The notes under the pieces are model-generated. The model was not told the origin of the DNA. It did not search any database and saw only the letters and a program-made list of their open reading frames with translations. Shown piece after piece: positions 1-9,774 of a stretch of DNA of 64,000 nt. Position 1 is the first letter of the stretch. Every line of letters starts with the position of its first letter. A program made the translations under genes and the position numbers. This DNA comes from Kordia sp. (GTDB lineage Bacteria > Bacteroidota > Bacteroidia > Flavobacteriales > Flavobacteriaceae): NCBI RefSeq assembly GCF_022447245.1, contig NZ_JAKVBC010000026.1:1-64000 (forward strand), written 5' to 3'.

Positions 1-927
1 CACCCATTAACTAAAGAAGAGAAGCAAAATTGGCAACATAAAGATATTTTAGAAGATTCCATCCCAGGCGTTAGTTTAGATAAAGCTTACAGAGAACTTT
101 TGACTAATAAAAAACGGGATACAGTTATTATAGCTGTGATTGATACACGATTAGACGTAAATCACGAAGAAATAAGAGATTATATTTGGACGAATGAGGA
201 TGAGATTCCCAATAATAGGTTAGATGATGATAACAATGGATATATTGATGATATACACGGTTGGAATTTTCTAGGTAATGAAAAAGGAGAACAGGCTTAC
301 AGAGCAAATTTTGAATATGTTAGGATTATCAGAAAGTTTAAGGAGAGATTTGAAGGTAAAAAAAGAGAAGAAATAGGTAGTGAATTTATCAACGATTACG
401 ATTTATATCTTAAAGCTAAAAAAGCCTACAATGACGAATTAAAATATGTGAGAAAAAAACTGAGTTCTTTACATTATAAAAAAGTAAAGAAGAATTTTCT
501 TGAACGGGAATTAGCAAAAATATATCCAGAACAAAAAGTATCTGTAGAAACATTACAAAATATTGAAACTGCTGATAAAAAAGTTTCTCAATACGTAAAG
601 GATCTTATAAAACTTAAAAAAGATAGTTTACGAAATGCAAATAATTTTGCATTGGAAAAACGCTATCTTAATATTTACTTGAATGAAGGCTATAAAGAAA
701 GAGAAATTATTGGAGATGATGTTGATGATATAAATGATGTTCCTTATGGTAATAATAAAATAACCTCTGATAATTCTGAAGGGACACATATACATGCAAT
801 AAAAGTAGCTGGAATCATTGCTGCAAGCAGAAATAATGAAACAGGAATAAAAGGAATTATAAATCGAGTAAAAATTATGCCTATTGCAATATCGCCTTAT
901 GGAGATGAAAAAAATCAAAAACCTTAA
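1..927 (+). pseudogene. Truncated S8 (subtilisin-like) serine peptidase, 5' end outside window
   Basis: The reading frame is open from base 1, so the N-terminus lies off the window. The region reading 'AVIDTRLDVNHEE' matches the catalytic-Asp block of Bacteroidota S8 peptidases, followed by the typical 'DDDNNGYIDDIHGWNFLG' segment. The His block is degenerate: 'EGTHIHAIKVAGIIAA' stands where HGTHVAGI is expected. Homology stops at 'SPYGDE' and the frame ends seven codons later, so the whole catalytic-Ser half is missing. The 3' end overlaps the start of the peptide gene at 905. I infer a dead fragment left by a deletion or recombination, not an active protease. Confidence 0.75.
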
Positions 928-1069
928 GTTAATTAAATCGCAAGTAGCTAAGCTACAATTTTCTTCCAAAATTATAGGAGGTACAGGAGGTAATGGAGAT
1001 CCTCAAAGAAGTAAGAAGGCTGGTCCAATGTGTGTCCCTGACCTAACAGAAGATGGAGTAAATTGCTAA
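905..1069 (+). CDS. GG-leader RiPP-like precursor peptide (A), 54 aa
   Basis: The ATG at 905 lies inside the end of the S8 fragment, in another frame. The first 26 residues, 'MKKIKNLKLIKSQVAKL' and on to 'KIIGG', look like the leader of Bacteroidota class I lanthipeptide or natural-product precursors (basic start, L-x-L-x-K-x-x-x-x-L, terminal GG). The core of 28 residues is Gly/Pro rich with two Cys, one the last residue. The stop is 6 bases before the prolyl oligopeptidase start, so the two are probably co-transcribed. No modifying enzyme is nearby. Assignment rests on leader pattern only; the product is unknown. Confidence 0.65.
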   Translation: MKKIKNLKLIKSQVAKLQFSSKIIGGTGGNGDPQRSKKAGPMCVPDLTEDGVNC

Positions 1070-1075
1070 AATGTA

Positions 1076-3268
1076 ATGGATAAAAAATTAATATATATTT
1101 TCCTTGGTATACTTTTTATTACTTCTTGCTCTAATAAAATGGTAAGAAGTTATAAAGGAAAAAGTTTTAAGGGCAAAAGTATTGTAGATATCTATCATGG
1201 CGTTTCGATTACGGATTCATATAGAAACTTAGAAAATTTAAAGGATTCGACTGTATTGGATTGGTTGAAAGCACAAAATGCTTATGCAGAAAATATCTTA
1301 ACTCAAATTGAAGGAAGAGATCAACTTGTCGAAGTTCAAAAAGAAATTGAAAATAATAAGAAACATACTGTAAGACAAATACGATCATTAGCTTCTGGAA
1401 AATACTTTTATCTAAAAAAATTTGCTGGGGAAGATGTATTTAATTTATATTATCGTGACAGCTTAGAAGGAGGAGAACAAAAGATATTTGATATAACTAA
1501 CTATATCAAAAAAACAGGTAAAAAAGACTATCTTATTAACTATATTAAACCTAATTGGAAAGGAAGCAAAATAGCAATTAGTATTTCGAAAAAAGGAAAT
1601 GAAGTATCCGAAATTATTGTTCTTGATCTTGAAAAAAAAACAATTCTTACTAATACCTATTCAAATGTGGCTCCTGCAAGTATTGGTGGGATTGATTGGC
1701 TTTCTGATGATTCAGGGTTTATAAGTTCTTATTTACCATATATTGATCCAAATGATGAAAAATTTTGGTTGAACACCAAATCTTATTTGTATACTTTAGG
1801 AAAAAAGGAAGGGAAAGATATTTTTTCAAAAGACAATAACCCTGAAATAAATATTAATATTGAAGATTTTCCAATGGTCTATAATCTTTCAGAAACAGAT
1901 GGATATTTGTTTGGTCAGTTTTTGGGTAAATCAAGTTTTATGAATATATATTATGTAAATGAATCTGAAATTAAAAAAGACAACATACGATGGAATCAAT
2001 TATGTTCTGAAGAAGAAAAAATTACACAGTATAAAATTGATGGTGAATGTATATATTATCTTACGTCAAAGGACACTTTAAGTCTTGAGATAAGGAAAAC
2101 AACTATTAAAAATCCAAATTTTAAAAATGCAGAATTAGTAGTAGCTTCTTCACCTGAATCGGTTATTACAGATTTTGAAATCACTAAAGATGGACTCTTT
2201 TATGTAAAAGTTAAGAATGGAATTCAAGCAAGACTATTCCATAAGGAAGAAGGTAATCAAGAGAAAGAGATTATGCTACCCAATACTTCAGGTAGAATTT
2301 TTCTGGGCTCACTTGGAGCAAGATATACAGACCTATGGGTAACAACTAGAGGATGGATTCAGCCCTCATTAACATACAAATATAAGCTAAGGAGTAATTC
2401 TTTTTCTAAAATAGAATTAAATAGAAACAAAGTTCCTTCAGGATTTGAAAATATGGTAGCTGAGGAGATTGAAATAACTTCACATGATGGAATTAAGCTT
2501 CCAGTATCTTTAATTTATAAAAAAGGGCTGAAAAAAGATGGGCAAAATAGGGTGCTTTTTTATGGTTATGGAGCTTATGGAACACCTTTATCACCCTTTT
2601 ACTCAACAAGCTTTCTATTATGGGTGAAAGAGGGAGGAATAATTGTTATGCCGCATGTTCGAGGTGGAGGAGAAAAAGGAGATGCTTGGCATAAAGCAGG
2701 TATGAAAACTACAAAATCTAATACCTGGAAAGACTTGATTGCCACAGTAGAATATATGATTGCTAAAAGATATACTAATCCTAAAAAAACTGTTGTTTGG
2801 GGAACCAGCGCTGGAGGAATTATGGCTGGAAGAGCTATTACAGAACGTCCAGACTTATTTAAGGTAATGATAGGAATATCTCCATCAATGAATACGATGA
2901 GATCAGAACATCAACCTATGGGACTAAATAGCATAAAGGAGTTTGGGACTTTAAAAGATTCCTTAGAGTTTAGAGGGTTATTAGAAATGGATGCTTATCA
3001 TTCAATCAAAAAAAATGAAAAATATCCTGCAGTATTGATTTTAGCAGGATTAAAAGATGGGAGAGTAGTTGCTTGGGATCCTGCAAAATTTATAGCTAAA
3101 CTCTTAGATTATAGTACATCAAATGATCCTGTATTATTTCAAGTAAATACAGAGTCTGGTCATGGTGGAATGAATTCTAGTGAAAATAAGCTTTACATAG
3201 ATTATGCCAATATATATGCCTTTGCGCTATGGCAAACAGATCATCCGGATTATAAATTAAATAAATAA
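1076..3268 (+). CDS. Prolyl oligopeptidase family (S9A) lipoprotein peptidase
   Basis: 730 aa. The N-terminus ends in a lipobox-like 'FLGILFITSCSNK', so the mature protein is probably a lipoprotein with Cys at about residue 18. The N-terminal two thirds should form the S9A beta-propeller. The C-terminal alpha/beta hydrolase domain shows the nucleophile motif GTSAGG (Ser578), Asp661 in 'LKDGRV' and His696 in 'SGHGG', with the family block 'PHVRGGGEKGDAWHKAG' before it. Length fits prolyl oligopeptidases, which cut after Pro in short peptides. It follows the peptide gene at 905 by 6 bases. Such enzymes remove leaders in some class III lanthipeptide systems; that role here is inference. General peptide catabolism is the simpler alternative. 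Confidence 0.88.
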   Translation: MDKKLIYIFLGILFITSCSNKMVRSYKGKSFKGKSIVDIYHGVSITDSYRNLENLKDSTVLDWLKAQNAYAENILTQIEGRDQLVEVQKEIENNKKHTVRQIRSLASGKYFYLKKFAGEDVFNLYYRDSLEGGEQKIFDITNYIKKTGKKDYLINYIKPNWKGSKIAISISKKGNEVSEIIVLDLEKKTILTNTYSNVAPASIGGIDWLSDDSGFISSYLPYIDPNDEKFWLNTKSYLYTLGKKEGKDIFSKDNNPEININIEDFPMVYNLSETDGYLFGQFLGKSSFMNIYYVNESEIKKDNIRWNQLCSEEEKITQYKIDGECIYYLTSKDTLSLEIRKTTIKNPNFKNAELVVASSPESVITDFEITKDGLFYVKVKNGIQARLFHKEEGNQEKEIMLPNTSGRIFLGSLGARYTDLWVTTRGWIQPSLTYKYKLRSNSFSKIELNRNKVPSGFENMVAEEIEITSHDGIKLPVSLIYKKGLKKDGQNRVLFYGYGAYGTPLSPFYSTSFLLWVKEGGIIVMPHVRGGGEKGDAWHKAGMKTTKSNTWKDLIATVEYMIAKRYTNPKKTVVWGTSAGGIMAGRAITERPDLFKVMIGISPSMNTMRSEHQPMGLNSIKEFGTLKDSLEFRGLLEMDAYHSIKKNEKYPAVLILAGLKDGRVVAWDPAKFIAKLLDYSTSNDPVLFQVNTESGHGGMNSSENKLYIDYANIYAFALWQTDHPDYKLNK

Positions 3269-3325
3269 TAGATTATTTACAGCTGAAGAAGTCTCTAAAA
3301 AGAAGAAAAGAAAAAACTAAATACA

Positions 3326-3359
3326 AAACTCGCAAGCTTACAAGCTTGGGAGTTTTTTT
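3326..3359 (+). terminator. Rho-independent terminator after the S9A gene
   Basis: The inverted repeat AACTCGCAAGCTT / AAGCTTGGGAGTT with a 2-base loop is followed by a T run. The remaining gap 3269-3591 holds only this hairpin, the shared motif at 3429 and the upstream region of the metalloprotease; I see no gene in it. Confidence 0.8.
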
Positions 3360-3428
3360 ATGTCTCAATATGTAAGTAAATAAGAATGACAATTGTTGTA
3401 CATTTTTTAATAAAATGTATAAATTTTA

Positions 3429-3445
3429 TGTATTTCATCGAAAAA
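3429..3445 (+). promoter_or_regulatory. Candidate shared upstream motif, copy 1
   Basis: TGTATTTCATCGAAAAA lies about 146 bases before the metalloprotease start. A copy with one mismatch lies at 11590-11606 before the S8 protease gene. In both places an AAAAWTTAACAMTTTT-like block follows some 30-45 bases downstream. It could be a regulator site or part of a promoter; function is inference. Confidence 0.35.
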
Positions 3446-3591
3446 ATACGCTTTTCGTCGTTGATTTGTCAAATTTTTAACAATTTTATATGTAAAATAA
3501 GGACTACAGAAAACTGATAATGGCTAATCAATTTAATATCAACTTATTAGATTTTGTGGTAATTATAGATACTTAACCTAAATCTTACATT

Positions 3592-6500
3592 ATGAAAAAG
3601 AACCTACTTTTCATGGTCCTTTTGGCGATGCTACATTTTTCTATGGCAGAAGCACAAGGACGACAAAACTTTTGGTCAACCTCCCAAAAGTCATTAACCA
3701 ACAATAACATTGTTGAACACAATAAGGATTTACCCAGAATAAAAGTGTTTGACCTAAACATTGATGGTTTCAAAAATGCTTTGCAAAATGCCCCGCAGAG
3801 AAATGAAACCAACAGTAGTTCAAACATTGTACTTTCGTTTCCAAATGCGAAAGGTGAAATGGAGCGTTTTCAAATTTTTGAAGCGCCTGTATTACATCCA
3901 GACTTAGCAGCACGATATCCAGGAATAAAATCGTATGCAGGGCAAGGAATTGACGATCCAGTAGCCGTAATACGCTTTAGTGTATCGCCTTTAGGAATAC
4001 AAACGATGCGTTTGTCTGCCTCAGAAAAAGCGGTATTTATTGAACCGATTACTGACGATAGAACAACCTACACAGTGTATGAAAGAGCAGATAGATCTGC
4101 TTCGTTATCAGACTTTGAATGCCAAGTCATCAGTGATGCTTCTAGTAATTTTGAGCTTTCAGCTACCGCACGACCAAACGCAGATGATGGTATATTAAGA
4201 ACCTACAGATTGGCAGTTTCTACTACAGGAGAGTACACAGCATTTCATGGAGGAACAAAAGCAGGTGCATTAGCAGCCATCAATACAACCATGACACGTG
4301 TAAATGGTGTATTTGAAAATGATTTTAATGTAACCATGGTTGTCATTGCTAATAATGATGATGTTATTTACACAAATGCTGGTAGTGACCCATATTCTAA
4401 TGGAGGCTTTAACAGTCAAGTACAAAATACATTGACTAGTGTTATTGGAGAGGCAAACTATGATGTTGGTCATTTATTTGCAAGAGCTTCCGATAATGGA
4501 AATGCAGGATGCATAGGATGTATTTGCGTAAATGGGCGAAAAGGAAGTGCTTTTACGTCAAGAAGCACACCAGTAGGAGATCCGTTTGATATTGATTATG
4601 TAGCGCATGAACTTGGGCATCAATTTGGAGCAAACCATACATTTAGCTTCAGAAATGAAGGAACCAACGCACATTTTGAACCAGGAAGTGGTACTACTAT
4701 CATGGGATATGCAGGAATTACAGGAGCTACCGATGTACAGTCAAACAGTGATCCATATTTCCACTGGTTTTCTATTCAGCAGGTAACTAACTATGTAAAA
4801 AGTACTTCTTGCCAAACAAATACGGCTATAGGAAATGCAACTCCAACAGTAGATGCAGGATCAGATTATACAATTCCTAAAGGAACACCATTTGTGCTTA
4901 CAGGTTCAGGAACAGACGCAGATGGAGATAGCTTAACATACTGTTGGGAACAAGCAGATGAAAACAATGCAGCAACTACCTATCCAAGTGTTACAGGAAC
5001 TAGTGGAGTAGCGTTTCGTTCGTTCAATCCAACAACATCTTCAAGTAGATATTTCCCAAGATTATCAACCATAAAGAGTGGCGCAACTTCATGGCAATGG
5101 GAAGCAGTTCCAAATGTTGCTAGAAGCTTAAACTTTAGATTAACAGTAAGAGATAACAGAGCTGGTGGAGCATCAAACAATAGTGACGATATGGTAGTTA
5201 CCGTAAATGGAACCGCAGGGCCATTTGTAGTAAACGCTCCAAATACTGCAGTAACTTGGAATGCAGGAACAACACAAACAGTAACTTGGGATGTAGCAGG
5301 AACAACAGGAAATGGTGTAAATGCAGCAAATGTTGACATTTTATTGTCTACAGATGGTGGAGATACCTATCCAATTACCTTAGCTTCTAATGTTGCAAAT
5401 GATGGATCGTATGACATTATTGTGCCAAACAATCAAGGAAATCAAAACAGAATTATGGTAAAAGGAGCAAATCATATTTTTTTCGATATTTCAAATGCGA
5501 ATTTTACCATTGCAGGACAAGTAGCGTGTAATGCTACCGTACCGACACGTGTATCAGATGCAAGTATTACATCTTCAGCAGCATCTGTAAGTTGGGATGT
5601 TGTACAAGGAGCTTCTTATGATCTACGTTACCGTGCGACAGGAACTACTTCTTGGACAACAAATGCCGTAACAGGAACTTCTACAGCACTTTCAGGATTA
5701 ACGGCAGAAACCGAATATGAAGTGCAAGTACGTAGCAAGTGTACTAGTGGAAACTCAGCATATTCTAGTTCTACAAACTTTACAACGACAAATGTTCAAT
5801 TGAACTATTGCGATTCTCAAAGTACGAATATCAATGACGAATATATTGGTCGTGTACAACTGAATACGATCGACAATTCATCAGGAGGTCAGTTCTATAC
5901 TGATTTTACCTCTATTTCAACAGATTTGTCAAAATCGCAAGCGTATACAATTACAGTAACACCAACATGGACTGGAACGGTATATAGTGAAGGTTACTCG
6001 GTTTGGATTGATTACAATCAAGATGGAGATTTTACCGATGCAGGAGAACAAGTTTGGTCTAGAAACGCCACTACAACTACACCAGTAAGTGGAACATTTA
6101 CCGTTCCAAACACAGCAACAAATGGAGCTACAAGAATGCGTGTATCTATGAAATATAATCGAATACCAACTCCATGTGAAACATTTACATATGGAGAAGT
6201 AGAAGACTATACAGTAGTTATTGGAGCTGCAGGACCAGATACACAACCACCAAGCATTCCAACAGGATTGACTGCTTCTGGAACAACACAAACAACGACA
6301 ACGTTAAGCTGGACAGCTTCTACAGATAATGTGGGAGTTACTAGTTATGAAGTATTTCAAGATGGAACAAGTATAGGAGCTAGCTTAGGAACGTCATTAA
6401 ATGTAACGGGACTTACAGAAGGCACAACCTATGCATTTACAGTGCAAGCACAAGATGCAGCAGGAAATGTTTCATCTTCAAGTGCAGCTTTAAATGTAAC

Positions 6501-7119
6501 CACATTGTCTTCAAATATAGGCATAACCTTAACACTTAATTTTGATAACTATCCAGAAGAAACAAGTTGGCAAATTAGAAATAGTAGCAATCAAGTAGTG
6601 GCTTCTGGAGGAACATACGGATCACAACCAGATGGTTCTACGCTAGTAATTAACCAAAACTTACCTGCAGGATGCTACAGCTTAATTATAAGAGATAGTT
6701 ATGGAGATGGAATGTGCTGCTCATGGGGAATAGGTTCGTATTCATTAAATGAAGGAGCAACAGTATTAGCCTCTGGAGCTTCTTTTGGAAGTAGTGAAAC
6801 AAGCAATTTCTGTATTGGTGGTGCAACAAGTAGAGGAGACAGTCCTATAAGTGCTACCGCAGATGATACAAATGATCCAATTGTGTTTAATGTTACTATC
6901 TACCCGAACCCAGTAAGAGGAGATGAAGTTAAATTAATTTTAAAAGATCAAGGTGTTCAGCAAAGTACGTATGTAATCCGTGACTTAGTCGGTAGAGGCG
7001 TAAAAGAAGGTGTTATTGAAAGCAAAACAATAAACGTTGCGAATTTACCTAAAGGAATCTACTTACTCGAGATAAGTAATGGAGATGTTAGAACAACGAA
7101 AAAGCTCGTTCGAGAATAA
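3592..7119 (+). CDS. T9SS-secreted reprolysin-like zinc metalloprotease
   Basis: 1175 aa with signal peptide (residues 1 to about 21, ending 'MAEAQ'). The zinc site HELGHQFGANH (His339, Glu340, His343, His349) is the extended HExxHxxGxxH motif of M12B-type metallopeptidases. After it come a proprotein/PKD-like region, a fibronectin III domain (about 645-735), a GEVED domain ending 'GEVEDYTVVI', a second FN3 domain, a domain with 'DSYGDGMCC', and a T9SS type A sorting domain starting 'VTIYPNPVRG' and ending 'KKLVRE'. It is therefore an extracellular or surface protease exported by the type IX system. It stands alone between terminators. Catalytic assignment is firm; substrate is unknown. Confidence 0.92.
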   Translation: MKKNLLFMVLLAMLHFSMAEAQGRQNFWSTSQKSLTNNNIVEHNKDLPRIKVFDLNIDGFKNALQNAPQRNETNSSSNIVLSFPNAKGEMERFQIFEAPVLHPDLAARYPGIKSYAGQGIDDPVAVIRFSVSPLGIQTMRLSASEKAVFIEPITDDRTTYTVYERADRSASLSDFECQVISDASSNFELSATARPNADDGILRTYRLAVSTTGEYTAFHGGTKAGALAAINTTMTRVNGVFENDFNVTMVVIANNDDVIYTNAGSDPYSNGGFNSQVQNTLTSVIGEANYDVGHLFARASDNGNAGCIGCICVNGRKGSAFTSRSTPVGDPFDIDYVAHELGHQFGANHTFSFRNEGTNAHFEPGSGTTIMGYAGITGATDVQSNSDPYFHWFSIQQVTNYVKSTSCQTNTAIGNATPTVDAGSDYTIPKGTPFVLTGSGTDADGDSLTYCWEQADENNAATTYPSVTGTSGVAFRSFNPTTSSSRYFPRLSTIKSGATSWQWEAVPNVARSLNFRLTVRDNRAGGASNNSDDMVVTVNGTAGPFVVNAPNTAVTWNAGTTQTVTWDVAGTTGNGVNAANVDILLSTDGGDTYPITLASNVANDGSYDIIVPNNQGNQNRIMVKGANHIFFDISNANFTIAGQVACNATVPTRVSDASITSSAASVSWDVVQGASYDLRYRATGTTSWTTNAVTGTSTALSGLTAETEYEVQVRSKCTSGNSAYSSSTNFTTTNVQLNYCDSQSTNINDEYIGRVQLNTIDNSSGGQFYTDFTSISTDLSKSQAYTITVTPTWTGTVYSEGYSVWIDYNQDGDFTDAGEQVWSRNATTTTPVSGTFTVPNTATNGATRMRVSMKYNRIPTPCETFTYGEVEDYTVVIGAAGPDTQPPSIPTGLTASGTTQTTTTLSWTASTDNVGVTSYEVFQDGTSIGASLGTSLNVTGLTEGTTYAFTVQAQDAAGNVSSSSAALNVTTLSSNIGITLTLNFDNYPEETSWQIRNSSNQVVASGGTYGSQPDGSTLVINQNLPAGCYSLIIRDSYGDGMCCSWGIGSYSLNEGATVLASGASFGSSETSNFCIGGATSRGDSPISATADDTNDPIVFNVTIYPNPVRGDEVKLILKDQGVQQSTYVIRDLVGRGVKEGVIESKTINVANLPKGIYLLEISNGDVRTTKKLVRE

Positions 7120-7146
7120 TAACCTAAACCTAACTTATGAAAATCA

Positions 7147-7179
7147 AAAGCCTTGAGAAATTCTCAAGGCTTTTTTTAT
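7147..7179. terminator. Strong hairpin terminator between convergent genes
   Basis: A 13-bp perfect stem, AAAGCCTTGAGAA / TTCTCAAGGCTTT, is flanked by A and T runs. It ends the metalloprotease transcript on the plus strand. It could also serve the minus strand, though the minus-strand methyltransferase ends further away. Confidence 0.85.
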
Positions 7180-7295
7180 GGTGTGTCTTTTTGCGAAAAT
7201 AGAGGTGTAAATTCAAGAATCTGGACTAACTGTTGTTTTTTGATCCTAAGATATTCACGTTATTAAAAAGGTAAATGAGTCCAAAGAATAACGAA

Positions 7296-8855
7296 CTATT
7301 GTATCAAATTAATGCTAATAGTTGAAATTTCTTCACTTGGAAAACGATAAGAATGCATTGGGTCAATCGTAATTCCCGCTTTGTTAATAGCATCTAAAAA
7401 TACATCCAATTCCACAATATACTGATCTGAAAAGCCATGCGTCACATCATACGCAGTACAAGGCGTTTTGCCTAAATTTAAAGCAACCGTATTAGGCGCA
7501 ACCGTATGTAATTCAATAAACAGCAAACCGTGTGTTGAAATATAAGGTTTCCACTTTTGAAAATGCTCTATCAAACTTTGAGCAACAGCCGAATTGTGCA
7601 ATTGTTTTCCACGATGCGCAAAAGCTCCTGAAGACAGTAAATTGCCAGTATAAACTCCAGAAGGTTCATTAAAAGGTCTATTATGATCTAAAAACGAACG
7701 AACATTGAGCAACTCATCTAACTTCACATTATATAACTCTTGTAACTTCTGATCAATCTCTGCAGGATTACCAATATCGCCCCAAACAACTTCTGCCCAT
7801 ACATTGGCTTTTTTTAAATTTCGTTTGGTACTCAACAAAGCTTCTTTATTATAATCGGCACCAATCAAGATCAATTTATTGGCACTCAAGTCGTCTTTGC
7901 GTTGGGTTTTGTCCCAAATCAAATCAAAGATATGCTCTAACAAAGCACCATTTCCACAACCGACATCGATAATTCCTTTGGGTTGTTCAGAAAGTGGTTT
8001 GTTAAAAATATCAACCAAAACGGCATCAAACTTATTAAAATAGGTGGCATGACTTCCACCACTTCCCCAAACATTAATGCCTCTAAACACATGTTGCTCA
8101 TTTCCTAAACGATCTTGCTGGAAAAATGATAAAAAATCACCTGTCAAATAGCTTTCTATATGACACATAATCGGCATATAGGAAGCAGTAACTCCATAAG
8201 CATAGCTCTTGGCAAACAAAAACGAACCTTTTGTAGTCAATGAAGAACCATCATGTAACTCTAACAATTGCAATACTTTTAAAAGCGAAGCATCTTTTAA
8301 AAAAGTAGCCGTTTCTATGGTTTCCAAATCTGCATGATATCCCAAATACACAAGCAAAGGCGCTAGTAACACACCTTCTAAATGAAGCGCTACTTCTTCT
8401 TGAAAATACGTATCTGCTTTCAAAGCTTGTTTGGTTATTGACCAATAGGTAGCCATTGAAATTAAGATATCAATTTTTGGTAATGGAAATTGATACGGCT
8501 GTTTTAACAACTCATAATAATAAGAAAACAACGTATTCAAGTTTTCATAATGCGAAATGTGAGGTAGAAAGTTGTTAAATTTTTCGGTAGTTTCAATCTG
8601 AATTTCTTCTGTAGTAACGGTATATTTTAAAATTCCTTGTGAAGCCAAACTTCGTAAAGAAACATTCAAATAACCTGAATGAAATTGTGGAAACTTTTTA
8701 AGAATTGCTGTGATTGAAGTACCATGTTCTGCAGCCAAAAAATCAAAGACAGAATGTTTTTCTAATACGGCTATTGTTGCAGTAATGGCAAGTCCATCCT
8801 GATGTTTAAACAACAAAGATCGAAATGCGCGTTTTTGTTCTCTAGTTAAACTCAT
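7296..8855 (-). CDS. Class I SAM-dependent methyltransferase (AprA-like)
   Basis: 519 aa. The central SAM-binding motif I reads 'GIIDVGCGNGALLEH', followed by 'LIGADYNKEAL' (motif II) and 'WGDIGNP'. The segment 'LLNVRSFLDHNRPF' is typical of stand-alone methyltransferases related to AprA and polyketide MT domains, from memory of the family. The N-terminal 250 residues include a winged-helix-like stretch. It lies downstream, on the same strand, of the two broken peptide genes at 8962 and 9433, with a gap of about 100 bases. Its substrate is unknown: a link to the peptides is possible, a polyketide-like or other small-molecule substrate equally so. Confidence 0.75.
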   Translation of the reverse strand: MSLTREQKRAFRSLLFKHQDGLAITATIAVLEKHSVFDFLAAEHGTSITAILKKFPQFHSGYLNVSLRSLASQGILKYTVTTEEIQIETTEKFNNFLPHISHYENLNTLFSYYYELLKQPYQFPLPKIDILISMATYWSITKQALKADTYFQEEVALHLEGVLLAPLLVYLGYHADLETIETATFLKDASLLKVLQLLELHDGSSLTTKGSFLFAKSYAYGVTASYMPIMCHIESYLTGDFLSFFQQDRLGNEQHVFRGINVWGSGGSHATYFNKFDAVLVDIFNKPLSEQPKGIIDVGCGNGALLEHIFDLIWDKTQRKDDLSANKLILIGADYNKEALLSTKRNLKKANVWAEVVWGDIGNPAEIDQKLQELYNVKLDELLNVRSFLDHNRPFNEPSGVYTGNLLSSGAFAHRGKQLHNSAVAQSLIEHFQKWKPYISTHGLLFIELHTVAPNTVALNLGKTPCTAYDVTHGFSDQYIVELDVFLDAINKAGITIDPMHSYRFPSEEISTISINLIQ

Positions 8856-8961
8856 ATCTTCTAAAGATACAGAATTTTCAAATGTAGCTGAGAAGAAAAG
8901 TAGTTAAAAGAAAGCTAAATTATTATCGTAATAAAATAGCTTTCTAATAAGAGTTAAATCT

Positions 8962-9192
8962 CTATATATTGATAGGACAATTTCCGTAAGGTCCTGTGCA
9001 AATTTCAGGATTAGATGCGGGTAAAGGTTCCTGTGGACAGCATACAAAGATGTGTGATTTAGTAATACAATTTGGACCTCCAGATGGACATAGCATAGAG
9101 AAGGCTGCACCTCCTTGGATACTTGCTTGTTTGTCTAACTAAGAAATAGTATTTTTTCGTAAAGCTAAATTTTTTAAAGTTTGTTTCTTCAT
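8962..9192 (-). pseudogene. GG-leader Cys-rich peptide precursor (B1), broken by an amber stop
   Basis: Read from the ATG at 9192, the frame gives 'MKKQTLKNLALRKNTIS', then TAG (9139-9141, codon 18), then continues in frame through 'LDKQASIQGG' into a 48-residue core and a proper stop. The core has six Cys spaced C-x6-C-x8-CC-x12-C-x6-C and contains 'CITKSHIFVCC'. The neighbour at 9433 is a paralogue with the same spacing. The TAG stands where B2 has Lys. Unless the stop is suppressed or a sequencing error, no core is made. Confidence 0.7.
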
Positions 9193-9432
9193 GATATATC
9201 TATTTTTTGTTCGATGCAAAGATTCATCAATAGAAATAATTGTGTTAACGTGAAACAACTGAAAATAGAATAGGGAATTGACTATATAATTTTCCCCTTT
9301 TAGATAAGTTAAAACACCTGAAAAGGGTAGTATAGGTGTAAAATATTCTGTAATATAGAATATTGATTTTCTATACGATTTGTAAAAAAACAGAAGAAAA
9401 TTAAATCCCTCCTGTTTTTGCAATACTCAGTT

Positions 9433-9668
9433 TTAATTAATTGGGCAATTTCCCCAACCTCCAGAACATATTGCTGGATCTGATGCTGGTGTAGGATCTG
9501 CTGGTTTAACTGAGCAGCAAACGAAGATGTGAGATTTTGTAATACAATCTGGAGTTGTTGACATACAAAATGCTGAAATTGCTAATCCTCCGTGAATGTT
9601 TGACTGTTTTCTAACTTAGAAATTGTGTTTTTACATAAGACTAAATTTTTTAATGTTTGTTTTTTCAT
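9433..9668 (-). pseudogene. GG-leader Cys-rich peptide precursor (B2), broken by a one-base deletion
   Basis: From the ATG at 9668 the leader 'MKKQTLKNLVLCKNTISKL' runs in frame, then the frame is lost. Restoring one base near 9609-9611 gives 'KQSNIHGG' and a core with six Cys: C-x6-C-x8-CC-x15-C-x6-C, again with 'CITKSHIFVCC' and ending 'GNCPIN'. The total length is 236 bases, one short of a multiple of three. It is closely related to B1, so this is a tandem duplication in which both copies are now interrupted within three codons of the same place. Confidence 0.7.
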
Positions 9669-9774
9669 GATTGTAATTAATGTTTCGATTATACCATAAA
9701 ACGATGTGCATAATCGGACGAACTATAGAAAAGTTTCCAAAGTATAAAAAAATACTTTCTGAGTAGAATTGTGC

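Noticed and set aside
7296-8855. Polyketide or non-ribosomal synthesis cluster around the methyltransferase
   Set aside because: No ketosynthase, adenylation or carrier domain is in the window.
8904-9110. 68-codon minus-strand frame over peptide B1
   Set aside because: It is another frame of the peptide core; the peptide frame with Cys spacing conserved in B2 is the real one.
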